The translations under genes and the position numbers were made by a program. A stretch of DNA of 64,000 nucleotides from Paenibacillus sp. FSL H8-0537 (GTDB lineage: Bacteria; Bacillota; Bacilli; Paenibacillales; Paenibacillaceae). Under the pieces are notes generated by a model. It saw nothing but the letters and a program-made list of their open reading frames with translations, was not told the origin of the DNA and did not search any database. The stretch covers positions 2,842,001-2,906,000 of the forward strand of contig NZ_CP150290.1 of assembly GCF_038051995.1 (NCBI RefSeq), given 5' to 3'. Below, piece by piece: positions 54,528-63,833 of the stretch; position 1 is the first letter of the stretch, and each line of letters starts with the position of its first letter.

Positions 54528-55063
54528 CGTCGAGGGAGTAGATGATGTCAGCCGGGGATATCTCATATTGCATCGGGTAGAAGGCCAAACCGAAGCCGGT
54601 GGAGATCTAGGCATATATATGGAGGGAGTGATGCTGGGAGTATAAGCTTTGCTATACAGCTTATTGAATAAGCTCCAAACAGTCGCTCTTGTGTTGGTTT
54701 TATCCGTTTGCTGACAGCCTTTTTTTTCTTCTTGTTTTCCAACGATCCGCATTGCTTCAATCGCTTTATTCCCAGCAACTCCACAGCGAATCCACTCACT
54801 TCAAGAATCTCTCTTGGCATCTTGGCATTTGACCCGACATGTTTTGATTAATGCATAGACGCGTACCTGTCTAGTTTGGGAGCAACGCACAGTTCCTGCT
54901 TGTTTAATACCTATAATTTATAAGGTAATATATATGAATTTATTGGGTGCTGAACGCAAGTCTTTTATGATAATCTATGTATAAGAATATAAAAATTGGT
55001 TATTAAGGAGTTTTTGATCTTTAATTATCCAATCATCTAGATGGAACACCGATTGAATAAATA
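54528..55063 (+). promoter_or_regulatory. Intergenic region with candidate promoter of the second cluster transcript
   Basis: TTGGGT (54943-54948) and TATGAT (54966-54971) with a 17-nt spacer form a promoter-like pair about 92 nt before the epimerase frame. The -35 match is weak. The stretch 54590-54840 has minus-strand frames without a recognised family or binding site, possibly decayed coding DNA. No precursor-peptide gene was found. Confidence 0.4.
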
Positions 55064-56035
55064 GTGGTTTCACAAACCTTAAGCAAGGGGGGGATCATAA
55101 TATTCATTGTATTAACAGGAGTCGCAGGCTTCATCGGTTCCAACCTTGCCGAGAGGCTGCTGCGGGAAGGGCATACCGTTATCGGTGTCGATAATTTTCT
55201 GACCGGGTTCACTGTCAACATGGACAATCTCTTACGGTCGCCAAATTTCAAGTTTATCGAGCATGACGTCATTTATCCGCTCGCAATTGAAGGCCCTGTC
55301 GATTGGGTGATGCATTTCGCAAGTCCTGCCAGCCCGCCCAAATATTTGTCCTATCCGATCGAAACGATGAGGGTCAACAGCGAAGGAACGATGCATCTGC
55401 TGCATCTGGCCAAAGAAAAGCAGGCTGCTTTCTTCTTGGCTTCAACAAGCGAGATCTACGGTAACCCAACCGTTCACCCTCAGCCGGAGAGCTACTATGG
55501 CAACGTGAATTCGGTTGGAGCAAGAAGCTGCTACAACGAAGCGAAACGGTATGCAGAGGCGATCACCTACTGGATGAACAGGAAATACGGCATACCGGTA
55601 AGGGTCATTCGGATCTTCAATACATTCGGCCCGAAGATGGATTTAAATGACGGACGCGTCATTACCAATTTCATTAATGAAATCATGTCAAAGCAAAACC
55701 TTACGATTTATGGCGACGGCAGACAGACGAGAAGCTTTCAGTATATCGACGATTTGCTGGAAGGGATTGTGAGACTGCTGAGCACCACGTATGAACAGCC
55801 AGTCAATTTGGGAAATCCGGAGGAAGTCACCATACTTGAGGTCGCCCAAATATTGAAGGAGCTAATGAAGTCCAACGCGCAGATCGAGTTTCTTCCGCTG
55901 CCGGAAGACGATCCGAGGAGAAGGAAGCCGGATATTACCATTTCAAGGACGATTATGGACTGGGAACCGGCGATCGGTTTGCATGATGCACTCGCTAGAA
56001 CGATCCATTATTATCAGGGTCAATATATCCATTAA
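55064..56035 (+). CDS. NAD-dependent epimerase/dehydratase, UDP-glucuronate decarboxylase-like
   Basis: An extended SDR enzyme. Rossmann motif TGVAGFIGSNLAE, HFASPASPP, Ser in LASTSEIYG, YxxxK in CYNEAKRYAEA, and RIFNTFGPKM, DGRVITNFI and YGDGRQTRSF, which strongly recall UDP-xylose synthase (UDP-glucuronate decarboxylase). It likely makes a pentose or deoxysugar nucleotide for the glycosyltransferase. The start is doubtful. The frame reaches a GTG at 55064 without a good site. A strong site AAGGGGGGG (55086-55093) is followed only by ATA (55097, 55100) and ATT (55106) codons before the conserved VLTG. Confidence 0.88.
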   Translation: MVSQTLSKGGIIIFIVLTGVAGFIGSNLAERLLREGHTVIGVDNFLTGFTVNMDNLLRSPNFKFIEHDVIYPLAIEGPVDWVMHFASPASPPKYLSYPIETMRVNSEGTMHLLHLAKEKQAAFFLASTSEIYGNPTVHPQPESYYGNVNSVGARSCYNEAKRYAEAITYWMNRKYGIPVRVIRIFNTFGPKMDLNDGRVITNFINEIMSKQNLTIYGDGRQTRSFQYIDDLLEGIVRLLSTTYEQPVNLGNPEEVTILEVAQILKELMKSNAQIEFLPLPEDDPRRRKPDITISRTIMDWEPAIGLHDALARTIHYYQGQYIH

Positions 56036-56048
56036 ACGGGAGGTACCT

Positions 56049-56300
56049 ATGCAAGAACAAATCATAGCGATGATAAGCGAAATCAAGGACGACGCCCAAC
56101 TGGCAAACAGCTTGAACGAGCATTCCAACATCATGGAAGACGGGGGATTGGACTCTTTACAGCTAATTACTTTCGTATTAAAGGTGGAAGAGCGTTTCGG
56201 TATTGAAATCGATTTTGAACAATTCGACTTCAATCTTATGGAGTCGGTCACGACCTTCTGCAATTATATCTCGGAGCTGCAGAAGACCGCACCTGTATGA
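56049..56300 (+). CDS. Acyl/peptidyl carrier protein 2
   Basis: An 83-residue carrier with Ser36 in GGLDSLQL. The ATG at 56049 has CGGGAGGTA about 5 nt upstream; the longer frame from 55983 overlaps the epimerase gene. Its stop overlaps the ATP-grasp gene by 4 nt (ATGA), so the two are made together. That coupling suggests the ATP-grasp enzyme acts on this carrier. Confidence 0.9.
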   Translation: MQEQIIAMISEIKDDAQLANSLNEHSNIMEDGGLDSLQLITFVLKVEERFGIEIDFEQFDFNLMESVTTFCNYISELQKTAPV

Positions 56301-57655
56301 ACGATAGACGCAAGTTCGAGCTCATTATCGGGACGTTTGACGCGGAACGCTTCTGGCGCGACCCTAATCTAGCCAAACTGCCGTCGTTTCACGATCCTGA
56401 AATGGAGAATGTCGTGATGGCCATGGATGAGCTGCTCTTTCCATTTTGCGAGGCGCAGGATAGGCTCATTACTCGCTATCGAATGAACGTTTGCCATAAA
56501 GAGTATTTGCATGAGATCGGATTTAAATTTCTTTCCAATTCAACCGATCTCGAGAGTCCTGATGGAGGAAGCGCAGGCAGAACCGCCAATATATTCGACC
56601 TGCTCACATCAGCCGATCGAATGGGTGACATGGATCTACACTGGCTGGACGGCGCCCGGTTGTCGCCCTTTGCCGTCATTCCGGGGGTGGATCGTACTGC
56701 GGCGCGTTACGGGCTGGAACAGGATTTTCCAGCTATCGAAACGGTTCAGACTGTCAATTCGAAGCTGTATTCAACCGAATTGAACCGTCGCCTTGATCTT
56801 CGGTGTGACAGCCAGACGGTCTATTCTCACGAAGAGCTGCTGGCAAGCGGCTTGACTTTGCTGAATCAAGGACCCTTCCTGATCAAAGATGAGTTTGGGG
56901 TATCCGGGAAGGGGAATTTGCTGATCGAGTCGGAAGCGATTTTGCAGCGAGTCACATCCTATCTCGCCGATCAGTGCAGCAAGGGAAGAACGGTTCGGTT
57001 TATTATTGAGCCGTTCCTCCGCAAGGAATTGGATTTTTCTTGCCAATTCCATATCGATCCGGACGGTACTTACCGACATATCTCAGTGCAGCAATTGGTC
57101 AATCACAATTTCGCTTACCAAGGCTCCTATACAGCCGACGATAGGCTGCTTCATATGCTGCAGGAAGCGGAGTATTTTGATGTAATGAAACTGGCGGCTC
57201 GCGAGCTTTACCGGTCGGGTTATCACGGCGACGTATGCGTCGATTCTATGCTGTTGACAGACGGCCGCATCGTTCCGATCGTTGAGGTGAATGCAAGAAG
57301 ATCGATGAGTCTGATCAAGCATTACGTTGACCGATACCTGGAGAAGCACGATACGGCCGGGAGCATGACGCATGCGACCTTACAGTTTGCATGCGATGTA
57401 CCATTCGATCAATTGCTGGAATCGCTGGACCGCGAGGGTGTTCTATATAAGCCTGATCGAGGGTTCGGCATTTTACCGTTAAGCGCGAATACGCTCCTTA
57501 TTAACAAAGTCATCAGCGAGTGCAAGGGGATCCGGAATAAGCAGGTGAAAGGCAGATTGTATTATTCGTTGATCGAGGGGGAATGGGATAACGAACGATT
57601 GACCGCTAAGGTTAAGGAGGTGCTGTCGTCGTTATCCTTCAAGATCGTTGGCTGA
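56297..57655 (+). CDS. ATP-grasp ligase, probable carrier-protein loader
   Basis: A 452-residue ATP-grasp protein. Visible elements: IKDEFGVSGKGNLLIE (glycine-rich loop), IIEPFLRKELDFS (hinge), VCVDSMLL and the metal motif EVNARR (Glu330, Asn332, Arg334). ATP-grasp enzymes make acyl-phosphates and form amide or thioester bonds. From memory, BtrJ of butirosin synthesis, which loads glutamate on the carrier BtrI, is an ATP-grasp enzyme; here the enzyme is coupled to a carrier gene in the same way. Substrate unknown. Its stop overlaps the next possible start. Confidence 0.85.
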   Translation: MNDRRKFELIIGTFDAERFWRDPNLAKLPSFHDPEMENVVMAMDELLFPFCEAQDRLITRYRMNVCHKEYLHEIGFKFLSNSTDLESPDGGSAGRTANIFDLLTSADRMGDMDLHWLDGARLSPFAVIPGVDRTAARYGLEQDFPAIETVQTVNSKLYSTELNRRLDLRCDSQTVYSHEELLASGLTLLNQGPFLIKDEFGVSGKGNLLIESEAILQRVTSYLADQCSKGRTVRFIIEPFLRKELDFSCQFHIDPDGTYRHISVQQLVNHNFAYQGSYTADDRLLHMLQEAEYFDVMKLAARELYRSGYHGDVCVDSMLLTDGRIVPIVEVNARRSMSLIKHYVDRYLEKHDTAGSMTHATLQFACDVPFDQLLESLDREGVLYKPDRGFGILPLSANTLLINKVISECKGIRNKQVKGRLYYSLIEGEWDNERLTAKVKEVLSSLSFKIVG

Positions 57656-57699
57656 TGCAGTCCGAAGCGCTTGAAGCCATGAATGGAGGAAGAAATTTT

Positions 57700-58815
57700 A
57701 TGGGTAAGCGGAAAGTAACGATTCTATGCTCGGGTTTCGGTTTGGGTTTCTATATTCCCGGCCTGTTAGCTGCAAGCGATTTCGAGAAAAGGGATATCGC
57801 GACGGAAGTGCTCGTGTTCGAAAGCTATTTGGAGCAAGACAAGATGGATCATATTGCAGACAGCAGGAAGGCTTACCACAATAATTTCGCACTTGCCAAT
57901 TTATCAGCCCGAATGCCGATGGATATCCGCAGCAGCATTGATTATGCCCAGGTCGAGCTATTGCTGGAGGCGTGGAAAGCGGAAGAGCGATACGAATTCA
58001 TATCGCTATCCGGACACTGGGTCTATATTCTGGATTTGTATAGGGAGAAGATGCTGCCGAATCAAATTCATGTAGACCTGCTCTACGTCGATTCAGATCT
58101 GGCCCCGTCTTGGAAGAGCCTGAAGAAGTTTCATCCTCGCTATGACGAGTATTATTACAATGCTTGTCTCTATGACACCAACAAGATGGAGATTCGATGC
58201 GAAATCCCGGTTCTTCATGGTACGCCACTGCCCTTCGAATCGAGAAAGCGGCGGCTTGTTGTTCATGGCGGCGGCTGGGGGATGGGCACTTATCAAAGTA
58301 AAGTTCCAGAGCTTGTCGGCCATAACTATGGGCTTGATATCGTAGCTTACGATTGGAAGGAAGCGAAGCCCGATCCCGATCACCGATATTGGATGAACGA
58401 TCCGGAATGGTGTGCATGGGTGAAGAGTGCGAACGGCCTGCACGAGTTTCCGCCATACATCGAAATAACGGGAGAAGATACGAATTCATACGCCGCTAAG
58501 GTTGATCATCATTGGTTATTCGACGTCGCTTCGGAGGCGATGGCTATCGTGGCCAAGCCGGGAGCGGGCACATTGATCGACTCACTTGCATCCGAAACCC
58601 CTCTTATTCTGCTGGAGCCGTTCGGAAGTCACGAGCTTAGCAATTTGGAATTGTGGGAGTCGCTTGGGTTCGGAATACGCTACGAGAAGTGGCGGGAGAT
58701 GGATTTTTCCGTAGAGGTCCTTAAGGAGATGCATCAAGCGATCATGAACAGACCCGGAGAACGGACGAATTATGTGGATCATTATTGTGCGAGAGTCGCG
58801 TTAACGAAGGGGTAA
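57700..58815 (+). CDS. GT-B glycosyltransferase (MurG/UGT-like)
   Basis: A 371-residue protein. The N-terminus KVTILCSGFGLGFYIPG starts a GT-B Rossmann lobe. The C-terminal AKPGAGTLIDSLASETPLILLEPFGSHELSN matches the nucleotide-sugar site of MurG/UGT enzymes. I chose the ATG at 57700, with GGAGGA 9 nt upstream; an ATG at 57655 overlaps the ATP-grasp stop and adds 15 residues. It probably uses the sugar nucleotide made by the epimerase. Conserved His in HGGGWGMGTY may be functional. Confidence 0.8.
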   Translation: MGKRKVTILCSGFGLGFYIPGLLAASDFEKRDIATEVLVFESYLEQDKMDHIADSRKAYHNNFALANLSARMPMDIRSSIDYAQVELLLEAWKAEERYEFISLSGHWVYILDLYREKMLPNQIHVDLLYVDSDLAPSWKSLKKFHPRYDEYYYNACLYDTNKMEIRCEIPVLHGTPLPFESRKRRLVVHGGGWGMGTYQSKVPELVGHNYGLDIVAYDWKEAKPDPDHRYWMNDPEWCAWVKSANGLHEFPPYIEITGEDTNSYAAKVDHHWLFDVASEAMAIVAKPGAGTLIDSLASETPLILLEPFGSHELSNLELWESLGFGIRYEKWREMDFSVEVLKEMHQAIMNRPGERTNYVDHYCARVALTKG

Positions 58816-58842
58816 GATTTCAATGGCAGAAGGGGTTATGCG

Positions 58843-59931
58843 ATGAGCGTAAACAAATTGAGTGTCGCCCAAGATACGACAAGCTATCCGAGATGGATCG
58901 TCTTGCAGCTGTTGGAGGAGTGCAATTTACGATGCAAGATGTGCTATGAGTGGGGACTCGAAGGGCCCTATAAAAGCAAAAAAACGTTAGCGCAGCTGGA
59001 TCCGGATCTGATCAAAAAGATCATCGTCGAGTGCAGCCCGGGCAAGCCGTATTACGATTTCTTCGGCGGCGAGCCGCTGATGTACCCTTGGCTGAGCGAC
59101 ATTCTCGCCATGATCAATCATTATGGAGGGATAGCGGACTTCCCCACTAACGGCACATTGCTCGAGCAGCATGCCGAGATGCTCGTCGAGACTGCTCCCA
59201 ATAAGATCTGGATGTCGCTCGACGGCCCTGAGGAAATCAACGACAGGCAGAGGGGCAAAGGCGTATTCAAGAAAGTAATCAAGGGGATCGAGAAGCTCTA
59301 TGAGCTTCGGGAAAGCAAAGGCAAGCAATTTCCGAAGATGGGTGTATCCTTTATCATTACGCCCTTGAACTATATGTACGTCGAGGAATTTTTCTTTAAG
59401 CATATCGACTTGTCGATGTTGGACCATATCAGCATGGAAGTGCAGCTCTATGCAACGGAAGAGCAGTATGCCCAATATGTGGAGGTTCTTAGTGAAAAAT
59501 TCGACGTGCATGAAGCTCCTTATGCCAAGGGGATGGTGTGGCGGGACACCAGTTCGTTCAGCCAGATCGATATTCCGGAATTGACGAGACAGCTCAATAA
59601 TGTTAAAGAGTATTGCTTGAAAAACCGCATCCATGTGATCACCTATCCGAAGACGATAGATGAACAAAATTTGAGCAACTATTTCTCGGGGCAATTCCAT
59701 CAGATGGCTGATAAACGAAATCGGTGCTCCCTTCCATGGGTTTATGCGGAGATTACGGCAAGGGGCGACGTTTCGCCCTGCCATGCCTTCTATGATTTGA
59801 CCTTCGGCAACGTGAACGAAGAGAGTTTGCTGGATATCTGGAGTAGTGACAAGTACAAAGATTATCGCGCGTATATGAAAAAAAATATGCTTCCGATTTG
59901 TACGGCTTGTTCAAGGTATTATATCTATTGA
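58843..59931 (+). CDS. Radical SAM protein with C-terminal auxiliary-cluster domain (1)
   Basis: A 362-residue radical SAM enzyme. The AdoMet cluster is Cys27-x3-Cys31-x2-Cys34 (CNLRCKMC). GGE-type motif FFGGEPL and PTNGTLL follow. The C-terminal part has four cysteines, Cys295, Cys313, Cys353 and Cys356 (C-x17-C ... C-x2-C), fewer than a full seven-cysteine SPASM, suggesting one auxiliary iron-sulfur cluster. The reaction is unknown. Such enzymes modify peptides, sugars or amino acids by hydrogen abstraction. AAGGGGTT lies upstream. Confidence 0.88.
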   Translation: MSVNKLSVAQDTTSYPRWIVLQLLEECNLRCKMCYEWGLEGPYKSKKTLAQLDPDLIKKIIVECSPGKPYYDFFGGEPLMYPWLSDILAMINHYGGIADFPTNGTLLEQHAEMLVETAPNKIWMSLDGPEEINDRQRGKGVFKKVIKGIEKLYELRESKGKQFPKMGVSFIITPLNYMYVEEFFFKHIDLSMLDHISMEVQLYATEEQYAQYVEVLSEKFDVHEAPYAKGMVWRDTSSFSQIDIPELTRQLNNVKEYCLKNRIHVITYPKTIDEQNLSNYFSGQFHQMADKRNRCSLPWVYAEITARGDVSPCHAFYDLTFGNVNEESLLDIWSSDKYKDYRAYMKKNMLPICTACSRYYIY

Positions 59932-59973
59932 TTCATGTGAATGACCTAATATGTTTAAGAAGGGTGTGTTGAT

Positions 59974-61152
59974 ATGAATCCGAAATCAGAGATTAAACAT
60001 TCCCCAAAGGATTTGCAAATATTGAAACGTACTATCAAGAATACGGTGGAAACAAAGCGGAACATGGAGAAAATAGCGGGTTACGCGACACCGTTGCCAG
60101 AGTCGGTCGGGATTAAACTGACGAACCAATGCAACTTGCGCTGCAAGCATTGCTATCAATGGAACGACACCGGCTACCATCACTTCATGACACCGGAGCA
60201 GCAGCGGGAACAGCTCGACTACGGGCTGCTGGAGAAACTGATCCTCGAGACGGAGCCAGCCAAGTCGAGACTCTATATCTGGGGCGGAGAGCCGCTCGTA
60301 TACAGCCATTTTGACCGTTTGGCCGATTTGCTTGAAGCCCATCCTCGCGAGACGACGATCTGCACGAACGCGATGCTGATTGAGCGAAAGCTGGACGCCT
60401 TGCTGAGAATCTCCGACAACTTGGAGCTGCTCATTGCGCTTGATGGATTCGAAGAACAGAATGATGCGCTTCGCGGCAAAGGGGTATTCAACAAGGCGAT
60501 AGATGCTATCCGGATGCTAGTCGAGCTGCGCAAGGAAAACCGATTCAGGGGCAAAATTACAATCCATACCGTCGTTAACGATGCTATGACCGACAAGCTT
60601 TACGATCTGCTGGACTTCCTGGAGGGCGTTGGCGTAGATATGGTCATGGTCTGCTTCCCGTGGTACATCTCGGACGAATGCTCGCAGGGAATGGACGATT
60701 ACTTCGACCAGAAGTTCGACTTCCTTCCGGCGAGCGAGCACAAGGGCGAACGAAGCTGGCACGCCTTTAACTACAAGCTCGATCCGGAGCGTATCCCTGC
60801 TTTGATGAGCGAGTTGGACCGGGTTAACAATCGGGTCTGGAAAATGCGTTTGCGCTACCAGCCGAATCTGGATCATGATCAGATCGAAGATTTCGTGCTC
60901 GGCAAAGAGGTGAGGGGTAAAGGCACGATGAACAAGAAGTGCCTGGCTCTCTCGAACCGGATGGATATTACGCCCGATGGAACGATTGTCGCGTGCAAAT
61001 TTTTCAAGGAGTTCGAGATCGGCAAATTAAATGAAGCGTCCGTACAGGAATTATGGCACGGCATGACCTACAGAAGGATAAGGGAAATGATGGACGAACG
61101 ACTGACACCGGCATGTTCCAAGTGCAGTGTCTTGCATTTGCACGGTGTTTAA
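59974..61152 (+). CDS. Radical SAM protein with C-terminal auxiliary-cluster domain (2)
   Basis: A 392-residue enzyme related to its neighbour. AdoMet cluster Cys53, Cys57, Cys60 (CNLRCKHC); WGGEPLV; C-terminal cysteines Cys323, Cys341, Cys381 and Cys384, the same C-x17-C ... C-x2-C spacing as gene 1. An extra N-terminal about 40-residue basic segment is present. The shared layout suggests ancestral duplication and possibly successive steps on one scaffold. AAGAAGGGTG lies upstream. Confidence 0.88.
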   Translation: MNPKSEIKHSPKDLQILKRTIKNTVETKRNMEKIAGYATPLPESVGIKLTNQCNLRCKHCYQWNDTGYHHFMTPEQQREQLDYGLLEKLILETEPAKSRLYIWGGEPLVYSHFDRLADLLEAHPRETTICTNAMLIERKLDALLRISDNLELLIALDGFEEQNDALRGKGVFNKAIDAIRMLVELRKENRFRGKITIHTVVNDAMTDKLYDLLDFLEGVGVDMVMVCFPWYISDECSQGMDDYFDQKFDFLPASEHKGERSWHAFNYKLDPERIPALMSELDRVNNRVWKMRLRYQPNLDHDQIEDFVLGKEVRGKGTMNKKCLALSNRMDITPDGTIVACKFFKEFEIGKLNEASVQELWHGMTYRRIREMMDERLTPACSKCSVLHLHGV

Positions 61153-61184
61153 CTATTCTGAATTAACATAAATGAGGTGCACCA

Positions 61185-62189
61185 GTGAGCATTATCCAAG
61201 TGGAACGCTTATCCAAAAGCTTCAATTACTACGAAAAAGAATTGGGGTTTAAAAAATCGCTGAAAAATTTAGTGAAGCGGAAATCACTGATCAAAGAAGC
61301 GGTTAGCGAAATATCACTTGTAATCGAGCAAGGCGAGATGGTCGGATTCTTAGGTCCGAACGGTTCCGGCAAAACGACTACGCTTAAGATGCTGTCCGGC
61401 ATCTTGTATCCGACAAGCGGGAAGGCGAATGTATTAGGCTATGTCCCTTGGGAACGAAAGAAAGAATTCAAGATGCAGTTCTCGATCGTGATGGGGCAGA
61501 AATCGCAGTTGTGGTGGGATTTACCGGCAAACGAATCGTTGTACCTGAACAAATGCATCTATGAGGTCGAGGATAAGCCCTACAACCTTGTCCTGGATGA
61601 GCTTACGGAGATGCTTGACGTAAAAGACCTGCTCAACATTCAGGTGCGGAGGCTTTCGCTGGGGGAACGGATGAAGATGGAGCTAATTGCGTCGCTCATT
61701 CACCGGCCCAAGGTGATTTTCCTGGATGAGCCTACAATCGGACTCGATCTGATTTCGCAGAAGCGCATTCGGGAGTTCCTGAAAAATTATAACCAGCAGA
61801 CGAAAGCAACGGTCATTCTGACAAGCCACTACATGGCGGATATTGAGGATCTATGCAAACGAACGGTCATCATCAATCAAGGGAAGATCGTATACGACGG
61901 CGATCTTCGGCGTGTGAACGAGCTGTTTCATGCAAAAAAGATCATCAAGCTGCAATTTACGGACGAAGTGCCGAGGCAAGCACTAAGCGATTATGGCGCT
62001 ATCATGCAACATGACGGAATGAATGCCGTCATGGAGATCGATAAGCATGACCTCCAGCGGCTTTCCAAGATGATGCTGGACCGGTTCCCGATCCTCGATT
62101 TCACAATTGAAGATATACCTGTCGAGCGAGGCATCGAAAGTTTGTATCAGAAAGATGGGGTCAGACATGAAAGCCTTGCAGAAGTATAA
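61185..62189 (+). CDS. ABC exporter ATP-binding protein
   Basis: A 334-residue ATPase. Walker A GPNGSGKTT (about 57-65), Q-loop MGQKSQLWW, signature LSLGERMK (a variant of LSGGQ), Walker B VIFLDEPTIGLD, and a C-terminal extension of about 100 residues. It pairs with the two permease genes that follow, as in antibiotic exporters of the ABC-2 type. The start is GTG with GAGGTG upstream. The end overlaps the next gene by 23 nt. Confidence 0.92.
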   Translation: MSIIQVERLSKSFNYYEKELGFKKSLKNLVKRKSLIKEAVSEISLVIEQGEMVGFLGPNGSGKTTTLKMLSGILYPTSGKANVLGYVPWERKKEFKMQFSIVMGQKSQLWWDLPANESLYLNKCIYEVEDKPYNLVLDELTEMLDVKDLLNIQVRRLSLGERMKMELIASLIHRPKVIFLDEPTIGLDLISQKRIREFLKNYNQQTKATVILTSHYMADIEDLCKRTVIINQGKIVYDGDLRRVNELFHAKKIIKLQFTDEVPRQALSDYGAIMQHDGMNAVMEIDKHDLQRLSKMMLDRFPILDFTIEDIPVERGIESLYQKDGVRHESLAEV

Positions 62190-62976
62190 AAGGACGTACA
62201 TCCTTGCGCTTCAGAATGCGATGGAATATCGGACCGATTTCCTGATGAGTATCATCAGCGGCGGCTTCATCATTCTCGTCCAATGCTTCCTCTGGACGGC
62301 CGTGTTTCGCAGTTCGCCGCAGGAGATCATTAACGGCTATTCTTATTCGCAGATAATCATTTATTCCGTGTTGTCCGGCGTAGTCTCCAAGCTGGTTTCT
62401 GCCGGCTTCGAAGGGGAAATCGCGAATGATATCAAGACGGGTGGCCTGAGCAAGTTTATCGCTCAGCCCATTCATTATTTCAGCTATCGGATATGCAATT
62501 TTTTCGGTGGGAAAACGGTTCAGACCGGGGTCGTCCTTGTCTTATTCGTCATACTGATGATTGTTTTTACTCAGATTTGGGAGTTTCAGCTTAGAGGGGT
62601 GCAGATCGTTATGTTCTTGGTCAGCATTCTGTTCGGACTGCTCATCAACTTCCTGCTTTTTTATTCGATTAGTGCTCTTGCGTTCATCATTACTGAGGTT
62701 TGGGGCGTTTATATCGCGTTCAACCAAGGCGTCTATCTGCTCAGTGGCGCCATCTTTCCGCTTAATATTTTCGGAGATACGTTTGCTAGAATCTCCAGCT
62801 ATTTACCGTTTCAATATGTCGTATTCTTCCCGGTTAACATCATCAATGGGAGCTTGACGATTCATGAAATCGTGCGTGGGCTCCTCTTACAGGCGGTCTG
62901 GGTAATTGTGCTTATGATAATCTCCAAGTTGTCGTGGGATTCCGGGATGAGGAAATATGTAGCCGTTGGAGGTTAG
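62167..62976 (+). CDS. ABC-2 type exporter permease 1
   Basis: A 269-residue membrane protein with about six segments; TDFLMSIISGGFIILVQCF and SGAIFPLNIFGD are typical of ABC2_membrane_6-like permeases. I chose the ATG at 62167 inside the ATPase gene; 62155 is a second option. It would form a heterodimeric pore with permease 2 and export the product. Confidence 0.85.
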   Translation: MKALQKYKRTYILALQNAMEYRTDFLMSIISGGFIILVQCFLWTAVFRSSPQEIINGYSYSQIIIYSVLSGVVSKLVSAGFEGEIANDIKTGGLSKFIAQPIHYFSYRICNFFGGKTVQTGVVLVLFVILMIVFTQIWEFQLRGVQIVMFLVSILFGLLINFLLFYSISALAFIITEVWGVYIAFNQGVYLLSGAIFPLNIFGDTFARISSYLPFQYVVFFPVNIINGSLTIHEIVRGLLLQAVWVIVLMIISKLSWDSGMRKYVAVGG

Positions 62977-62980
62977 TTCT

Positions 62981-63793
62981 GTGAGTATCAGCTTGACGGA
63001 GATTCGGAAGCATATACGTATGTTCTTTATTTTCGCAAAGAATAGCTTGGTCGGTTACATGGAATACAAAGCGAATTTTTACTCCGGTTTGATCATGGAG
63101 ACCGTATTTCTGTTTTCCAAGCTGATCTATATCTTGTTCGTTTTCCAGCTCGGGATCGAAATCAATGGAATTTCTCCTGACCAGATGTTGATCTTCACTG
63201 GGACCTATACGATTATGATCGCAATCTATACAGGACTGTTTATGGATAACTTTTATAGATTCGCCGGCCATATCCGCAACGGGACGCTGGACTTGTATAT
63301 GACTAAGCCGCTATCGCTGCAGTTCATGATTTCATTCCGGCACGTTAACTTCGCGTTTCCGATCCCGAACCTGATCGCAGGGATCACGATGATCGTACTG
63401 GCCTGGCGGCGTCTTGACATCGAGCCAAGCTTGATTCACTTGGCCGGATATATCGGCGTGATCTTGAGTAGCACGATCGTGACCTATTCGGTGCTTCTAC
63501 TTCCGCAAATTCTTGCCTTCTGGACGGTGAAGTCCGGTTCGATCTTCGAAATACTCGACAAATGTTGGGACTTAAACAATATGCCGATGTATATATACCC
63601 CAAATGGCTGCGGAGAATAGGGCTGTATGTCGTGCCGATCTTGTTCATCACCAACATGCCGTCGGTTTATTTGATCGATCGCTTGGACTTGTTCCTTGGG
63701 ATATGGATTTTTGCAGCTCCCGTTATATCGCTTCTAGTGGTCAGGCTGTTCTGGAAGCTGGCCGTCAAACGTTATGAAAGCGCCAGCGGTTAG
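62981..63793 (+). CDS. ABC-2 type exporter permease 2
   Basis: A 270-residue membrane protein with about six segments (KANFYSGLIMETVFLFSKLI, FTGTYTIMIAIYTGLF, LSSTIVTYSVLLLPQIL). GTG start at 62981 with GGAGG 8 nt upstream; the site spans the end of permease 1. The gap to permease 1 is 4 nt. Confidence 0.85.
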   Translation: MSISLTEIRKHIRMFFIFAKNSLVGYMEYKANFYSGLIMETVFLFSKLIYILFVFQLGIEINGISPDQMLIFTGTYTIMIAIYTGLFMDNFYRFAGHIRNGTLDLYMTKPLSLQFMISFRHVNFAFPIPNLIAGITMIVLAWRRLDIEPSLIHLAGYIGVILSSTIVTYSVLLLPQILAFWTVKSGSIFEILDKCWDLNNMPMYIYPKWLRRIGLYVVPILFITNMPSVYLIDRLDLFLGIWIFAAPVISLLVVRLFWKLAVKRYESASG

Positions 63794-63833
63794 AGAAATG
63801 CCCTATAAACAAATTGTTGAGAAGGTGAATCGA

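Noticed and set aside
54528..55063. RiPP precursor peptide for the radical SAM enzymes
   Set aside because: No short frame with a ribosome-binding site and leader/core character was seen here or elsewhere in the cluster.
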